A stretch of 64,000 nt of DNA from Sunxiuqinia sp963678245 (lineage in GTDB: Bacteria; Bacteroidota; Bacteroidia; Bacteroidales; Prolixibacteraceae): contig OZ223308.1 in the NCBI GenBank assembly GCA_965140765.1, forward strand, positions 992,001 to 1,056,000, given 5' to 3'. The notes beneath the pieces were generated by a model. That model was not told the DNA's origin and made no database searches. It saw only the letters and a list, made by a program, of their open reading frames with translations. Positions 32,823 through 41,010 of the stretch are shown here, piece by piece. The number at the start of each line of letters is the position of its first letter. The first letter of the stretch is position 1. The translations under genes were made by a program, and so were the position numbers.

Positions 32823-34947
32823 CAAAAAAATCAATTAATTGAGACAAAATATCCTCTGGAATTTCACCCATATAGACTGCTATAGATTCTTCTCCGTTTT
32901 CTGCTTCTGAAAACTTTTTTGTTAAAGATTGATAATCTGTTTTATCTCCTGAAAGTGTCTTTTTACTTAATACTGACAGTCTATATTTAGCCATTGAGGC
33001 GAGAATTTTATATGTAATGTTTGGGCAAGCAAATGAAATCGCTTCTAAAATATATTCTGGGATAACAGTTAGATGGTCAGCAACATCGGAAATCATTATT
33101 GCAAACCAGCCCTTCCTAAATTTCTCAGCCAAACGCAAAATCTCTTTTCCAGAAACAGAAACATCGTCATCTTCTAAAAGCTTTTTTATTCTTTTTTTAT
33201 CTGCTTGTCGAGTATATTCCTTGTTAATAGCTTTAATAACTTCATAAGAATTATTAGATAACAAGAAATCTACTTCAAAGGTATATTTTGCATAAAAGGG
33301 TTTTAAATAATTATTGCTGCTGCAATAAGTATCTAATTTCAATTTTCGTTCTTTGCCGGAAATTTCTGATTGTCTGCATGATTTCTCGTAATCAGAATCA
33401 TTTTTAGAATCTTTCGGTAACTTCACAATAGAGATATCATTGTCAGTTATGATACTACAGTTTCTTTGTACTCTATCTAAATGGAATAATTGAGCGACAT
33501 TTTCAAAACCGGTACTTCCGATATTAATTATAGAAATTCCAAGTTCGTCCAAAGTAACTCCAAATACTTTCTTTACTAACGCTGGAATAAGAATATGCTC
33601 TGCGTCACCTTCGACAAGGATAACACCTTTAGCAAATAGCAAATTTGTTCTATTTGCATCCAAGTATCTCTCCAACTTGACTATATCACCATCATCGAGG
33701 TTTTTAGAAGGACTGTAAACAACAGCTTTTTGCTTCTCTCTGCCCAATATATTCATGGAGCTTATTGCACAAACAGAAGATATATGCGTTGAGTGGGTGG
33801 AAATAAAAACTTGAGTTTTCTCTTTATCTAATTTCTGAAAGAGAGTTTTCTGAATATGAGTATGTAAATGTGCTTCTGGTTCCTCAATTAGGATAAAGTT
33901 TGCTATTTTATTTTCCTTTTTTACTTTTTCAAACTCTAATAATTTTAGGGATAGATAAATAAGGTTCGCTCCTCCTAAACTTAATTCCCACAATCGTCCT
34001 TCGTATCCTTCCTCATCTGGGTCACCGACCCAAAGTTTTAACGATTGTAATAGCTTCTCCATTTCAGAAGGAAGTTCTGATTTAATATTAACATTTGGGG
34101 CATATGTTTCACCGACAGATTCCTTTATTGTTTCTGAAATTCCCGTTGAGACTCCTTTTACTTCATCCAATCCTGAGATGTTGTCATTTAATACTTTTAC
34201 TTGTTCTTCAATATCATTCTTAGTGGCGATTGAAATATTTTTTTCTTTGTCTCTTAATAGATTTAGTAATGGATTATCTCGGTAGGAACGCAAATCAGAT
34301 TCTACATCTCGTAATGCTTTAGCAAATGTACATGCAAACTCATTGGGAATTGAGATACCATACATTTTTACGCCATAGACATCAGTTTTTTCTTCATCAG
34401 GGTCTGGAAATGTTATTGATTCAAAGTCGCCAACATATTTTTTATAATTTTCATTGTCCGAAAAATCTACATTGCCGCGACCGGCAAAGACTGTTTCATA
34501 GTCATTAAGTGAAAGACCAGCTACTAATTTTTCAAGCTCCTCATCTGTTTTATCCTCATCTTCTGAAAGTTCAAAAAGATTACGTCTAAAATCTATACGT
34601 GGTCTAAAATATAGGGAGTAAGTTCCTTTATTACTATCAAAATCATCAACTGCTCCAATTTTGTGCATTGCGATAGACTGAGCTTCCTCGCTTGAATCAA
34701 GCTCTTGAAATTCTAATTGAATAATTATCCAATGACCTTTCCAGTCTCCTATTGAACGATTAAAATCCGATTCATACAACTTTGTGATTCTCGGCATACT
34801 CTCATCAACTAATAATCTTATCGCATGAAAAAGATTTGTTTTTCCAGAACCATTTTCACCAATTATTGTATTTACACCTTTGTTGAAGTTTAACGATACA
34901 TTACAAAAGTTTCTAAAATTCCTTAATGACAACTTTGATATATACAT
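32803..34947 (-). CDS. gajA: OLD-family ATP-dependent endonuclease, Gabija GajA-type
   Basis: 714 residues. ABC-type ATPase domain with Walker A IIGENGSGKTN (about 28-38), signature ELSLGGANLIYLSLK, Walker B FILIEEPEAHLH and H-loop FISTHSTHIS. A TOPRIM nuclease domain follows at about 440-520 (GVILVEGDAEHILIPALV with the catalytic Glu, then SIITDND). The extra C-terminal helical region of about 190 residues makes it longer than the classical GajA of under 600. A TOPRIM-type OLD protein directly upstream of a UvrD helicase is the class 2 OLD/Gabija arrangement. It is expected to nick or degrade phage DNA. Confidence 0.85.
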   Translation of the reverse strand: MYISKLSLRNFRNFCNVSLNFNKGVNTIIGENGSGKTNLFHAIRLLVDESMPRITKLYESDFNRSIGDWKGHWIIIQLEFQELDSSEEAQSIAMHKIGAVDDFDSNKGTYSLYFRPRIDFRRNLFELSEDEDKTDEELEKLVAGLSLNDYETVFAGRGNVDFSDNENYKKYVGDFESITFPDPDEEKTDVYGVKMYGISIPNEFACTFAKALRDVESDLRSYRDNPLLNLLRDKEKNISIATKNDIEEQVKVLNDNISGLDEVKGVSTGISETIKESVGETYAPNVNIKSELPSEMEKLLQSLKLWVGDPDEEGYEGRLWELSLGGANLIYLSLKLLEFEKVKKENKIANFILIEEPEAHLHTHIQKTLFQKLDKEKTQVFISTHSTHISSVCAISSMNILGREKQKAVVYSPSKNLDDGDIVKLERYLDANRTNLLFAKGVILVEGDAEHILIPALVKKVFGVTLDELGISIINIGSTGFENVAQLFHLDRVQRNCSIITDNDISIVKLPKDSKNDSDYEKSCRQSEISGKERKLKLDTYCSSNNYLKPFYAKYTFEVDFLLSNNSYEVIKAINKEYTRQADKKRIKKLLEDDDVSVSGKEILRLAEKFRKGWFAIMISDVADHLTVIPEYILEAISFACPNITYKILASMAKYRLSVLSKKTLSGDKTDYQSLTKKFSEAENGEESIAVYMGEIPEDILSQLIDFFDAQGIK

Positions 34948-34969
34948 CTCAAATTAGTTTAGTAGTTGG

Positions 34970-35058
34970 GTGCGTCTGCAAAAAAAGCAGCTCTTTTGCA
35001 AGCTGAAGAATTGGCTTGTGCGTCGGGGCTTGCAAATGTGCTGTTTTGTGCGTTGGCT
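34970..35058 (+). repeat. Flanking repeat B2 next to Gabija genes
   Basis: About 89 bases related to B1 (GTGCGTCTG, GCAGCTCTTTTGC, TTGGCTTGTGCG, CAAATGTGCT). It lies between the gajA start and attC 12, so the operon is bracketed first by B repeats and then by attC sites. Confidence 0.55.
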
Positions 35059-35120
35059 ATTCATTATTTGGTTTTCTTATTAGTCGTAAATTTTCAATGT
35101 TTGTCTGTCTTTTTACACTT

Positions 35121-35246
35121 GGCGGTAACGGTCACTTGTATGTGGTCGGGCGGGATTTCCAAGAGAAATCCTGTCAGACCCGCAGGAAAGTGAGCACGAG
35201 GTCTGACTTGTCAGACCGCTATGACCCCGCCTGCTATATACAATTC
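35121..35246 (-). repeat. attC site 12, left part (split by the IS110 element)
   Basis: GGCGGTAAC, arm GGTCACTTGTATGTGG and internal GTCAGACC/GGTCTGAC hairpins are as in sites 6, 8 and 11. The sequence is identical in layout until TATATACAATT and then breaks at 35246, where the IS begins. Confidence 0.85.
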
Positions 35247-35282
35247 CTAAGTTTACATTTTCTTATCTTTTATCAATAAACA

Positions 35283-35439
35283 GAAAGAACGAAAGAGTGG
35301 AGTAAGGTTGAGTTACAATTTAGGCCATCAGAGCCTGTCAACAAAGATTATCACCACTCTTTTACTACTGCAATACGATCAGTTCTCTGGGCTAAAAGCC
35401 TGTTTTTAGGTTGCTATATTACCGTAGATTCGTTCTTTC
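35283..35439 (+). ncRNA. Candidate bridge RNA (seekRNA) of the IS110 element
   Basis: The outer stem GAAAGAACGAA (35283-35293) / TTCGTTCTTTC (35429-35439) encloses two hairpins. Hairpin 1 has stem AAAGAGTGG (35292-35300) / CCACTCTTT (35354-35362). Its loop carries TTACAATT (35313-35320), similar to the left target flank ATACAATT, and AACAAAG (35340-35346), complementary to the right flank CTTTGTT. Hairpin 2 has TCAGTTCT (35379-35386), identical to the right IS end plus core, and TTAGG (35406-35410), complementary to CCTAA at the left end. This is the order of left and right target guides and left and right donor guides known for IS110 bridge RNAs. Confidence 0.7.
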
Positions 35440-35447
35440 ATAATCTA

Positions 35448-36425
35448 ATGGTTATGTATAAAAGTAAACATTTTATTGGAGTTGACATCTCAAAAGAGAC
35501 ATTCGATGTATGGGATTTATCAACAGGGCATCATTGTTACAGTAATGATTCAAAGGGTTTTCGCTTGTTTTACAAATTAATGAAGTCCAACACTCATTGC
35601 GTGATGGAATCAACTGGAAGTTATTACCAACAGCTTGCCGTTTTCCTCTACCAAAAAGGGATTGAAGTTTCTGTGGTAAATCCTTTAACCATTAAACGTT
35701 TTATTCAGATGAAGCTGCAGCAGAATAAAACCGATAAGAGTGATGCTCGAATGATTGCATTGTTTGCTCAGGAACAACCACTTAAACAATGGATTCCGGA
35801 ACCTGAATACATCGAAAAGAGTAAGCAGCTTCAGAAAGTTGTAGTGTTATATTTAAAGCAGAATACAGCCTTAAAGAACCATATCCAGGGACTGGAAAGC
35901 AGGGGTGTTAAAACGGGCAGGATTATCACTTCATTGAAACGTCAGCTACGTCATGTTAAGGATGAGATTGTCCTTTTGGAACAGGAGATTGAAGTGCTTA
36001 TAAAACAACACGATGGTGATTTATTGAGCAATATAACTTCTATTCCCGGAGTGGGAAAAAAGACTGCAGTTTACCTGATAATTATGAGTAATGGCTTTCG
36101 GAACTTCGATAACTACCGTCAGGTATCCGCATTCTTTGGACTGGCTCCTACGGAACATACTTCAGGTACAAGTATAAACGGGCAGTCCCGAATCAGTAAA
36201 CGGGGCAATCCGAATATGCGCAACCATTTGTTTATGTGCAGTTTTACAGCCAGTAAATGCAATCCTCAGTGCCATACATTGTATCAACGAATTGTAACCA
36301 AAGGAAAGTCAAAAAAGCTAGCTTTAATTGCTGTATGCAACAAATTGGTCAAACAAGCTTTTGCCATTGCCAAATCAGGGATACCATACGATCCGGCCTA
36401 TCGAAGTACCATCGTCGGTCAATAA
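35448..36425 (+). CDS. IS110-family transposase (DEDD recombinase)
   Basis: 325 residues, within the family range. The RuvC-like N-terminal domain has D13 in FIGVDISKETFDV, E54 in CVMESTGSYY, and D96/D99 in NKTDKSDARMIALFA. A coiled-coil linker (about 120-185) joins the Tnp_20 domain with SIPGVGKKTAVYLI, SAFFGLAPTEHTSG and the conserved SKRGNPNMR. The enzyme inserts the element by an RNA-guided strand exchange. The open frame is intact, so the element may be active. The non-coding RNA lies upstream of the gene, as in the IS110 (not IS1111) subgroup. Confidence 0.93.
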   Translation: MVMYKSKHFIGVDISKETFDVWDLSTGHHCYSNDSKGFRLFYKLMKSNTHCVMESTGSYYQQLAVFLYQKGIEVSVVNPLTIKRFIQMKLQQNKTDKSDARMIALFAQEQPLKQWIPEPEYIEKSKQLQKVVVLYLKQNTALKNHIQGLESRGVKTGRIITSLKRQLRHVKDEIVLLEQEIEVLIKQHDGDLLSNITSIPGVGKKTAVYLIIMSNGFRNFDNYRQVSAFFGLAPTEHTSGTSINGQSRISKRGNPNMRNHLFMCSFTASKCNPQCHTLYQRIVTKGKSKKLALIAVCNKLVKQAFAIAKSGIPYDPAYRSTIVGQ

Positions 36426-36508
36426 TTTTTCTTTTGGAACAGCCCCCCCAAAAAACAGGGTGTTTTAAATGAAAAATTATGGGTTTTTATTTGTTTTTAA
36501 GCTCAGTT

Positions 36509-36519
36509 CTTTGTTATGC
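36509..36519 (-). repeat. attC site 12, right end (after the IS)
   Basis: CTTTGTTATGC resumes the attC. The core GTTATGC (36513-36519) is the exact inverse of GCATAAC at the 5' edge of the OLD cassette (38312-38318), so the split site belongs to that cassette. Confidence 0.75.
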
Positions 36520-36528
36520 ATAGTGTTT

Positions 36529-38295
36529 TTAGTTTAAAATCCAGTTAATACATTCAACAATTTCAGCGTGGTCGTCTGGCAAGGTAACTTCTAAGCCGTT
36601 GGTCTCGACATCATTTGTAAATCTTGCCCATACATGTTCTGTCTTTCCAGTAATATTTAAATGTTTTTCAATTGTTCCTTTAATCCAAATCCAAATATTA
36701 ACAGCTTGTAATTTTGCTTTTAGATTTAAAATATTTTGTTGGACATTTGGTCTTTGTGCGAGTAACGCAAAAGCGTCTGCGGCTGACATTGAGCTGTTTC
36801 TATTTGTTGGCAGTCCATTGTCCAATGTAATCCCATTTGGTGTTGCTATTATTGCTAATTCCGCAATACAAGCTGCAATATCTTCATCGTCAGCTTGAAG
36901 AAAACCATCTGCAACTCCGTGTTTAAATACGTAATCTAAATCCACGATAGCTTTACAGGGCAAGTCCATTGTATTTAAAACTAACATTGATTTTCTAGTA
37001 TTTCCAGAGCCTCCTTGCTGAACTAATGCGCATTTGTTTGAAGCCAAAGTTCTATTCGAAATTAATTTGACTAAAAATGGTAATAATTTGTTTTCAGTTT
37101 TACCTTCTGCTAATATAACTCTCTCCGCAAATAATATATTACTTGAATTGCTTAACGCAAACATTAAAGTAAGTTGGTGTTGAGCATTTTGCTCAACTGT
37201 TGGTATTGCGGATTTTAATGAGCTTCTTGTGTAAGTTCCCAAAACTTGATTTTTTCGAATTAAGATTGTATTGGCAACATCTTTTTGCGTTATCATAAAT
37301 GGTGAATGAGTCGAGAAAACTATTTGATACCCTTGACCTGATAAGATTTTTAAACTTTCTCTTAAAATCTCTATTGCCTGTGGATGTAAATAAAGTTCCG
37401 GCTCGTCAATTAATAGCAGAGTAGTAGTTGTTTGTTCTTCTGAATTAAGTTTCAAATCTGCGAGGTGACGAATCAAAGTCATCTGAATAGAACGTTGTGC
37501 CCCATGACCCAATGAGGAAACATCACTTCCATTAGGATTTTGATTTTCGTAAACCTTAATTGTCCCTTTTGTAAATACTTCTTTTAACTCTGGAGTTGGA
37601 ACATGAACCTTAACATTTATATCAGGGAAAAAAGCATCAAGTTTTTCATTTACTTGATTGTCAAAGTCAGTAAGTTCTGCCGCTCGATTCTCTCCATCTG
37701 CATCAAGAACATCTTTTAATCCATCTAATACTGTTCTCAACTGTTCACCATATTGTTCTTCGATTGGTCCAATAATTTCAGAAAGTAATTTTCCTATTGT
37801 TGTATTTGATTTGGATTTACTTACATCTTCCTCTGAATTCTCCATAGCACCAATATGAATTGGTTCTGGAAAAAGGTCTTTTATTGCATTATCTATTCCC
37901 GTTGGGTTTGAGTTCCATTCTCCGTTTTCAGGGTTTAGAACCTCAAATCTAAATTGAGCAGCCGCAGCATTCGGAATTAGTTGTGTTCTCCTTATTGTTA
38001 ACGAATCATTGTCTAAATATGGTTCAATTCGTTGTCTATGATTTGCACTTATGTTCTCAAGAATTGTTTCATCAATCCCTGCGACTTTTGCAGTTATAAT
38101 CACAGGATTCTCTGGATTATTAAAGTCTGACGCTTTTAAATTACTTTTTCTGAGTATCCATTTAATCGCTTCTAAAATATTTGATTTACCAGCATTATTA
38201 TAGCCTACAAGAGGAGAGTAGTCAGAAAGTTCAAATTCGACATTTATAATCGATTTAAAATTTTCAATCGTTAGGTTGGTTAATTTATGGCTCAT
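36529..38295 (-). CDS. OLD-family ATP-dependent endonuclease, stand-alone class 1 (cassette gene)
   Basis: 588 residues. Walker A VGYNNAGKSN (30-39), signature SSLGHGAQRSIQMTL, Walker B TLLLIDEPELYLHP and H-loop IVFSTHSPFMIT form the ABC ATPase. The TOPRIM domain is at about 400-470 (VILAEGKTENKLLPFLV and AIVDLDYVF). No helicase gene accompanies it, which is the class 1 arrangement of the phage P2 OLD protein. A nuclease defence role against phages is likely but inferred. It is clearly different from the Gabija OLD protein encoded two attC sites away, so the array holds two independent OLD nucleases. Confidence 0.85.
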   Translation of the reverse strand: MSHKLTNLTIENFKSIINVEFELSDYSPLVGYNNAGKSNILEAIKWILRKSNLKASDFNNPENPVIITAKVAGIDETILENISANHRQRIEPYLDNDSLTIRRTQLIPNAAAAQFRFEVLNPENGEWNSNPTGIDNAIKDLFPEPIHIGAMENSEEDVSKSKSNTTIGKLLSEIIGPIEEQYGEQLRTVLDGLKDVLDADGENRAAELTDFDNQVNEKLDAFFPDINVKVHVPTPELKEVFTKGTIKVYENQNPNGSDVSSLGHGAQRSIQMTLIRHLADLKLNSEEQTTTTLLLIDEPELYLHPQAIEILRESLKILSGQGYQIVFSTHSPFMITQKDVANTILIRKNQVLGTYTRSSLKSAIPTVEQNAQHQLTLMFALSNSSNILFAERVILAEGKTENKLLPFLVKLISNRTLASNKCALVQQGGSGNTRKSMLVLNTMDLPCKAIVDLDYVFKHGVADGFLQADDEDIAACIAELAIIATPNGITLDNGLPTNRNSSMSAADAFALLAQRPNVQQNILNLKAKLQAVNIWIWIKGTIEKHLNITGKTEHVWARFTNDVETNGLEVTLPDDHAEIVECINWILN

Positions 38296-38311
38296 AGTTT
38301 TTTAACATTAT

Positions 38312-38445
38312 GCATAACGGCCCTGTATAAAAAATCGTAGGGCATTCGGAGTACGTTATTGTCAACCGAGCAGAAAGTTTATTAGGAACGAGAAACTCGA
38401 TGAAACCCTTGTCTGCCCTATGTTTTTTATACTTTGTTGTGCCCC
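38312..38445 (-). repeat. attC site 13 (3' end of the restriction-modification cassette)
   Basis: Left GCATAAC, arm GGCCCTGTATAAAAAATCGTAGGGC pairing with GCCCTATGTTTTTTATACTTT, right core GTTGTGCCCC (38436-38445). This interior is unrelated to the other families. The 10-base core is repeated in inverse at 41151-41160. Confidence 0.82.
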
Positions 38446-38575
38446 GTTTTTTCTTTTTTTCCGCCCGTAAAGTTAGCCATACTTATTGACAATTTTTGGC
38501 TGTCGCGATGGAGTATAGCGAATTGGCAATGTGTATGGCGATTGCTTGGAAGAATCAGATTTTGTTCGTAGATTT

Positions 38576-38591
38576 GCATACTATAATTAGC
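38576..38591 (+). promoter_or_regulatory. Operator/promoter copy upstream of the methyltransferase
   Basis: GCATACTATAATTAGC is identical in 15 of 16 positions to the inverse of 41011-41026, which lies just before the controller gene. A shared element in front of both arms of a restriction-modification system is the expected binding site for its controller protein. It ends 7 bases before the methyltransferase ATG. Confidence 0.65.
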
Positions 38592-38598
38592 AAACGAA

Positions 38599-40062
38599 AT
38601 GGGAAGATTTGAAAAAGTCATAGTAGATCATTCGGGTTTGAATAGGAGGGATACTGGCTACTATTCTACCCCTGAGTTTGTAGCAAAGTATCTCACTAAT
38701 GAATTGCTCAAAATAAAACCTGATGGTAAAAAGGTGATTGATCCTGCTGTCGGCCAAGAAGAACTTCTTGAGGGCTTTTTCTTGAATGGAAAAGAGATTG
38801 AAGGTTTTGATATTACTGATTATGGTGAGAAGCGATATTCAGATTTTATACAACAGGACTTTATTGATTATTATATCGATCGCAAGCTATCAGATTTTTT
38901 CAATTCTGGCTTTACCACGGAACATGATTATTGGATAGCAAATCCGCCATATAACTGTCACGAAATCGACTATATAAGGAATAACAAATCACGACTAAAA
39001 AAAATCTTTAATGGTGTCGGAATTCACAATATGTATTCCATGTATTTGGCTTCCATGATTGACCTAGCGAAAGAAGGAGCTGTATTAGGTGTTATTATAT
39101 CGGATTCATTTCTTACCGCTAGCATGCATTCTGGTTTGAGAGAAAAAATATTGCAGGAATGTTCTATTCATCAAATGTTATTGTGTCCGACCGATTTGTT
39201 TTGGGATCAAAAAGCAGACGTAAGGACAGTTATACTGATTTTACAAAAAGGAAAATCATATCAATCAAGAGTAAAAGTTTTGAACCGACCTAGTAATACT
39301 GCTGTTTTAAAAGATGCTTTATCAAAGCAATGTTTCTTAGATGTCGAATTAGAAAATATCACATTAAGTAAAAAGAAGAATTCAAATCAATTCATCGTTG
39401 ATGTTGACAAGGAAGTCTTACATCTTTTTAAGAATGATAGGATAGGACAGATCTATAATTGTGTAACTGGAATTTCTACAGGAAATGATAAGAAGTATTT
39501 ATCAAAAGAATTAAAAAATGGGTTTTCTGTTCCATTTTATAAGAATCCGGGATCAAGGAAGTTTAAAACAACCCCTGATGCATACCTAATAGACCATTTT
39601 CTAGATGAAAGTATTGTCGTCAAAGATTTCATGGTTAGAAATAAACAACTTATTGGAAAAAAGGGGATAACATGTTCATCAATGGGATTACCTTTCAGTG
39701 CTTGTTATTTACCTGAAAATTCCACATTTGGAGTAAATCCAAATATATTTTTGCCTGAAAAGGATCTTTTCTGGATTCTATCTTATCTAAATAGTTCCTT
39801 AGTTACATATCTAGTTAGAGGTGTCCTAATTAGATCAAACATGGTAACTTCTGGCTACATTTCTCAATTACCATTATGTAATTTTAATGATTCGGAAAAA
39901 GAAGCATTGGCTAATATTTCGCAAAAAGTAATAGGTGATCAGCTAGAACCGATGGAAGCGATAGAAGCGATTGATAGAATAGTCTTTGAAACAGTTAAGT
40001 GGGATGAATTTCTGATACAAAAAATCAAACATTTTGCATCAAATTTGACAAGGAGTGTTTGA
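38599..40062 (+). CDS. Type II N6-adenine DNA methyltransferase (cassette gene)
   Basis: 487 residues. SAM-binding motif I is KVIDPAVGQEELLEGF (about 45-60), catalytic motif IV is NPPY at 115-118, and the order I-IV with a large C-terminal target-recognition domain fits the gamma class (Eco57I-like). It would protect the host by methylating adenine in the recognition sequence. It is the only gene of the island's right part on the + strand, against the array direction, so it depends on its own promoter (operator copy at 38576). It converges with the putative endonuclease gene, 13 bases from stop to stop. Confidence 0.88.
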   Translation: MGRFEKVIVDHSGLNRRDTGYYSTPEFVAKYLTNELLKIKPDGKKVIDPAVGQEELLEGFFLNGKEIEGFDITDYGEKRYSDFIQQDFIDYYIDRKLSDFFNSGFTTEHDYWIANPPYNCHEIDYIRNNKSRLKKIFNGVGIHNMYSMYLASMIDLAKEGAVLGVIISDSFLTASMHSGLREKILQECSIHQMLLCPTDLFWDQKADVRTVILILQKGKSYQSRVKVLNRPSNTAVLKDALSKQCFLDVELENITLSKKKNSNQFIVDVDKEVLHLFKNDRIGQIYNCVTGISTGNDKKYLSKELKNGFSVPFYKNPGSRKFKTTPDAYLIDHFLDESIVVKDFMVRNKQLIGKKGITCSSMGLPFSACYLPENSTFGVNPNIFLPEKDLFWILSYLNSSLVTYLVRGVLIRSNMVTSGYISQLPLCNFNDSEKEALANISQKVIGDQLEPMEAIEAIDRIVFETVKWDEFLIQKIKHFASNLTRSV

Positions 40063-40075
40063 CTTTCTTTGTGTT

Positions 40076-40798
40076 TTAAAGCTCCTTTCCATCTTGATCC
40101 ACTTCTTTTAGTCTTCCATTCTTTAATTTTTTGAAATATTTTCCTGTAGGCTCTTCTAGAATATCCCCTGGGTTAGCTTTTTTTTTACTTTCAGCAAATG
40201 CAAGTGCTTGTAAAAAGAGTTTGTGGAATTCATTATTCGTTCTTTTTACGGCATCATTAATGTCTTTATAATAAGCTGACTGTAAATTTCCATTGTTACT
40301 AGGGTTGATGTAAATATCTTTTATCCAAACAACAGGAAATACTGTGGCATGATCAATTTCAATGGTCATATCATCATTGAATTTGATGAAAAATGTTCCA
40401 ATGAAGAAATGTTTATTCACATCTTCTTCATAAAAAAGCTTCAGACCTTCTCCCTTTGATATATCGTCTTTGTTCTTCCTTCCGTCAAGAACGGCAGATT
40501 TAATATTCACATAAATAGGGGTATCGCTACCATCAATTTTACACACAAAATCATGAACTGAAACTTCGGAGTCAGACGCAACAATATGGGCAATGCCAAA
40601 ATCCTTAAAATACTTTTCAAGGTTTTGTGTGATTAATTCTTCCAATATTCGCCATACTGTTCTTCCCTTGGCCGCTTTTCTCCAACCATAAGGAAATTGA
40701 TCTTTAGATCCAATTTGAATTGTCTGAACTTTTTTCACCAAAAGGTCAAAGCTATTCTGTAGACCTTCTCTTAATTCTTCAATTTCCTTAACTGTCAT
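40076..40798 (-). CDS. Putative type II restriction endonuclease (cassette gene)
   Basis: 240 residues with no strong family match by eye. The assignment rests on context (between a modification gene and a controller gene) and on a possible nuclease core: VHDFVCKIDG then PIYVNIKSA, i.e. Asp83 and 98-NIK-100 resembling PD-(D/E)xK with Asn in the second acidic place. TVWRILEELITQNLEKYF upstream could give the first-helix Glu. It would cut unmethylated DNA at the site protected by the convergent methyltransferase. Its start overlaps the controller gene by 11 bases, so the two are co-transcribed. Confidence 0.65.
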   Translation of the reverse strand: MTVKEIEELREGLQNSFDLLVKKVQTIQIGSKDQFPYGWRKAAKGRTVWRILEELITQNLEKYFKDFGIAHIVASDSEVSVHDFVCKIDGSDTPIYVNIKSAVLDGRKNKDDISKGEGLKLFYEEDVNKHFFIGTFFIKFNDDMTIEIDHATVFPVVWIKDIYINPSNNGNLQSAYYKDINDAVKRTNNEFHKLFLQALAFAESKKKANPGDILEEPTGKYFKKLKNGRLKEVDQDGKEL

Positions 40799-41009
40799 GA
40801 AATAAATCTTTAATGCGTACTTCTAATGCATCAGCGATTTTCTCAATATTCAAAAGAGTAATATTCTTCTCTGCTCGTTCAATCATACCAATATACGTTC
40901 TGTGTAAATCGGCTCTATGAGCAAGTTCTTCTTGTGAAATGTCTTTTTGCTTTCTCAGCTGTCGGACACGTTCACCAAATTTTTTGAGTATTTCTGAATC
41001 TGAAATCAC
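40788..41009 (-). CDS. XRE-family controller (C) protein of the restriction-modification system
   Basis: 73 residues, the size of C proteins. The HTH_3 domain spans residues 9-64: FGERVRQLRKQKDISQEELA, then HRTYIGMIERAEKNITLLNIEK with the recognition helix, then DALEVRIKDLF. C proteins bind operators to delay endonuclease production while host DNA is being methylated. The start is a GTG only one base after the operator copy at 41011-41026, so a leaderless transcript is likely. The endonuclease gene follows with an 11-base overlap. Confidence 0.85.
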   Translation of the reverse strand: MISDSEILKKFGERVRQLRKQKDISQEELAHRADLHRTYIGMIERAEKNITLLNIEKIADALEVRIKDLFHDS

Positions 41010-41010
41010 C

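Larger units (their letters stand above)
35247..36508 (+). mobile_element. IS110-family insertion sequence inside attC 12
   Basis: About 1.26 kb. The left boundary is where attC homology ends (CAATTC then CTAAG), and the right boundary is just before the resumed attC end (AGTT, then CTTTGTTATGC). A CT dinucleotide at both junctions (35247-35248 and 36509-36510) fits the shared core of IS110 elements, which make no terminal inverted repeats. It contains a 5' non-coding region of about 200 bases, one transposase gene and a short 3' non-coding end. Confidence 0.82.

Noticed and set aside
35247..36508. Assigning the insertion sequence to the IS1111 subgroup, known for attC targeting
   Set aside because: The long structured non-coding region is upstream of the transposase gene and the 3' end is short without subterminal inverted repeats that I can see, which fits the IS110 subgroup.
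16697..38445. The recurring palindromes as a CRISPR array or REP/BIME elements
   Set aside because: Units are 90-190 bases, spaced 0.5-4 kb apart with genes between, in a fixed relation to gene 3' ends, and with cassette-specific matching cores. CRISPR repeats are short and regularly spaced, and REP elements lack own-core matching.
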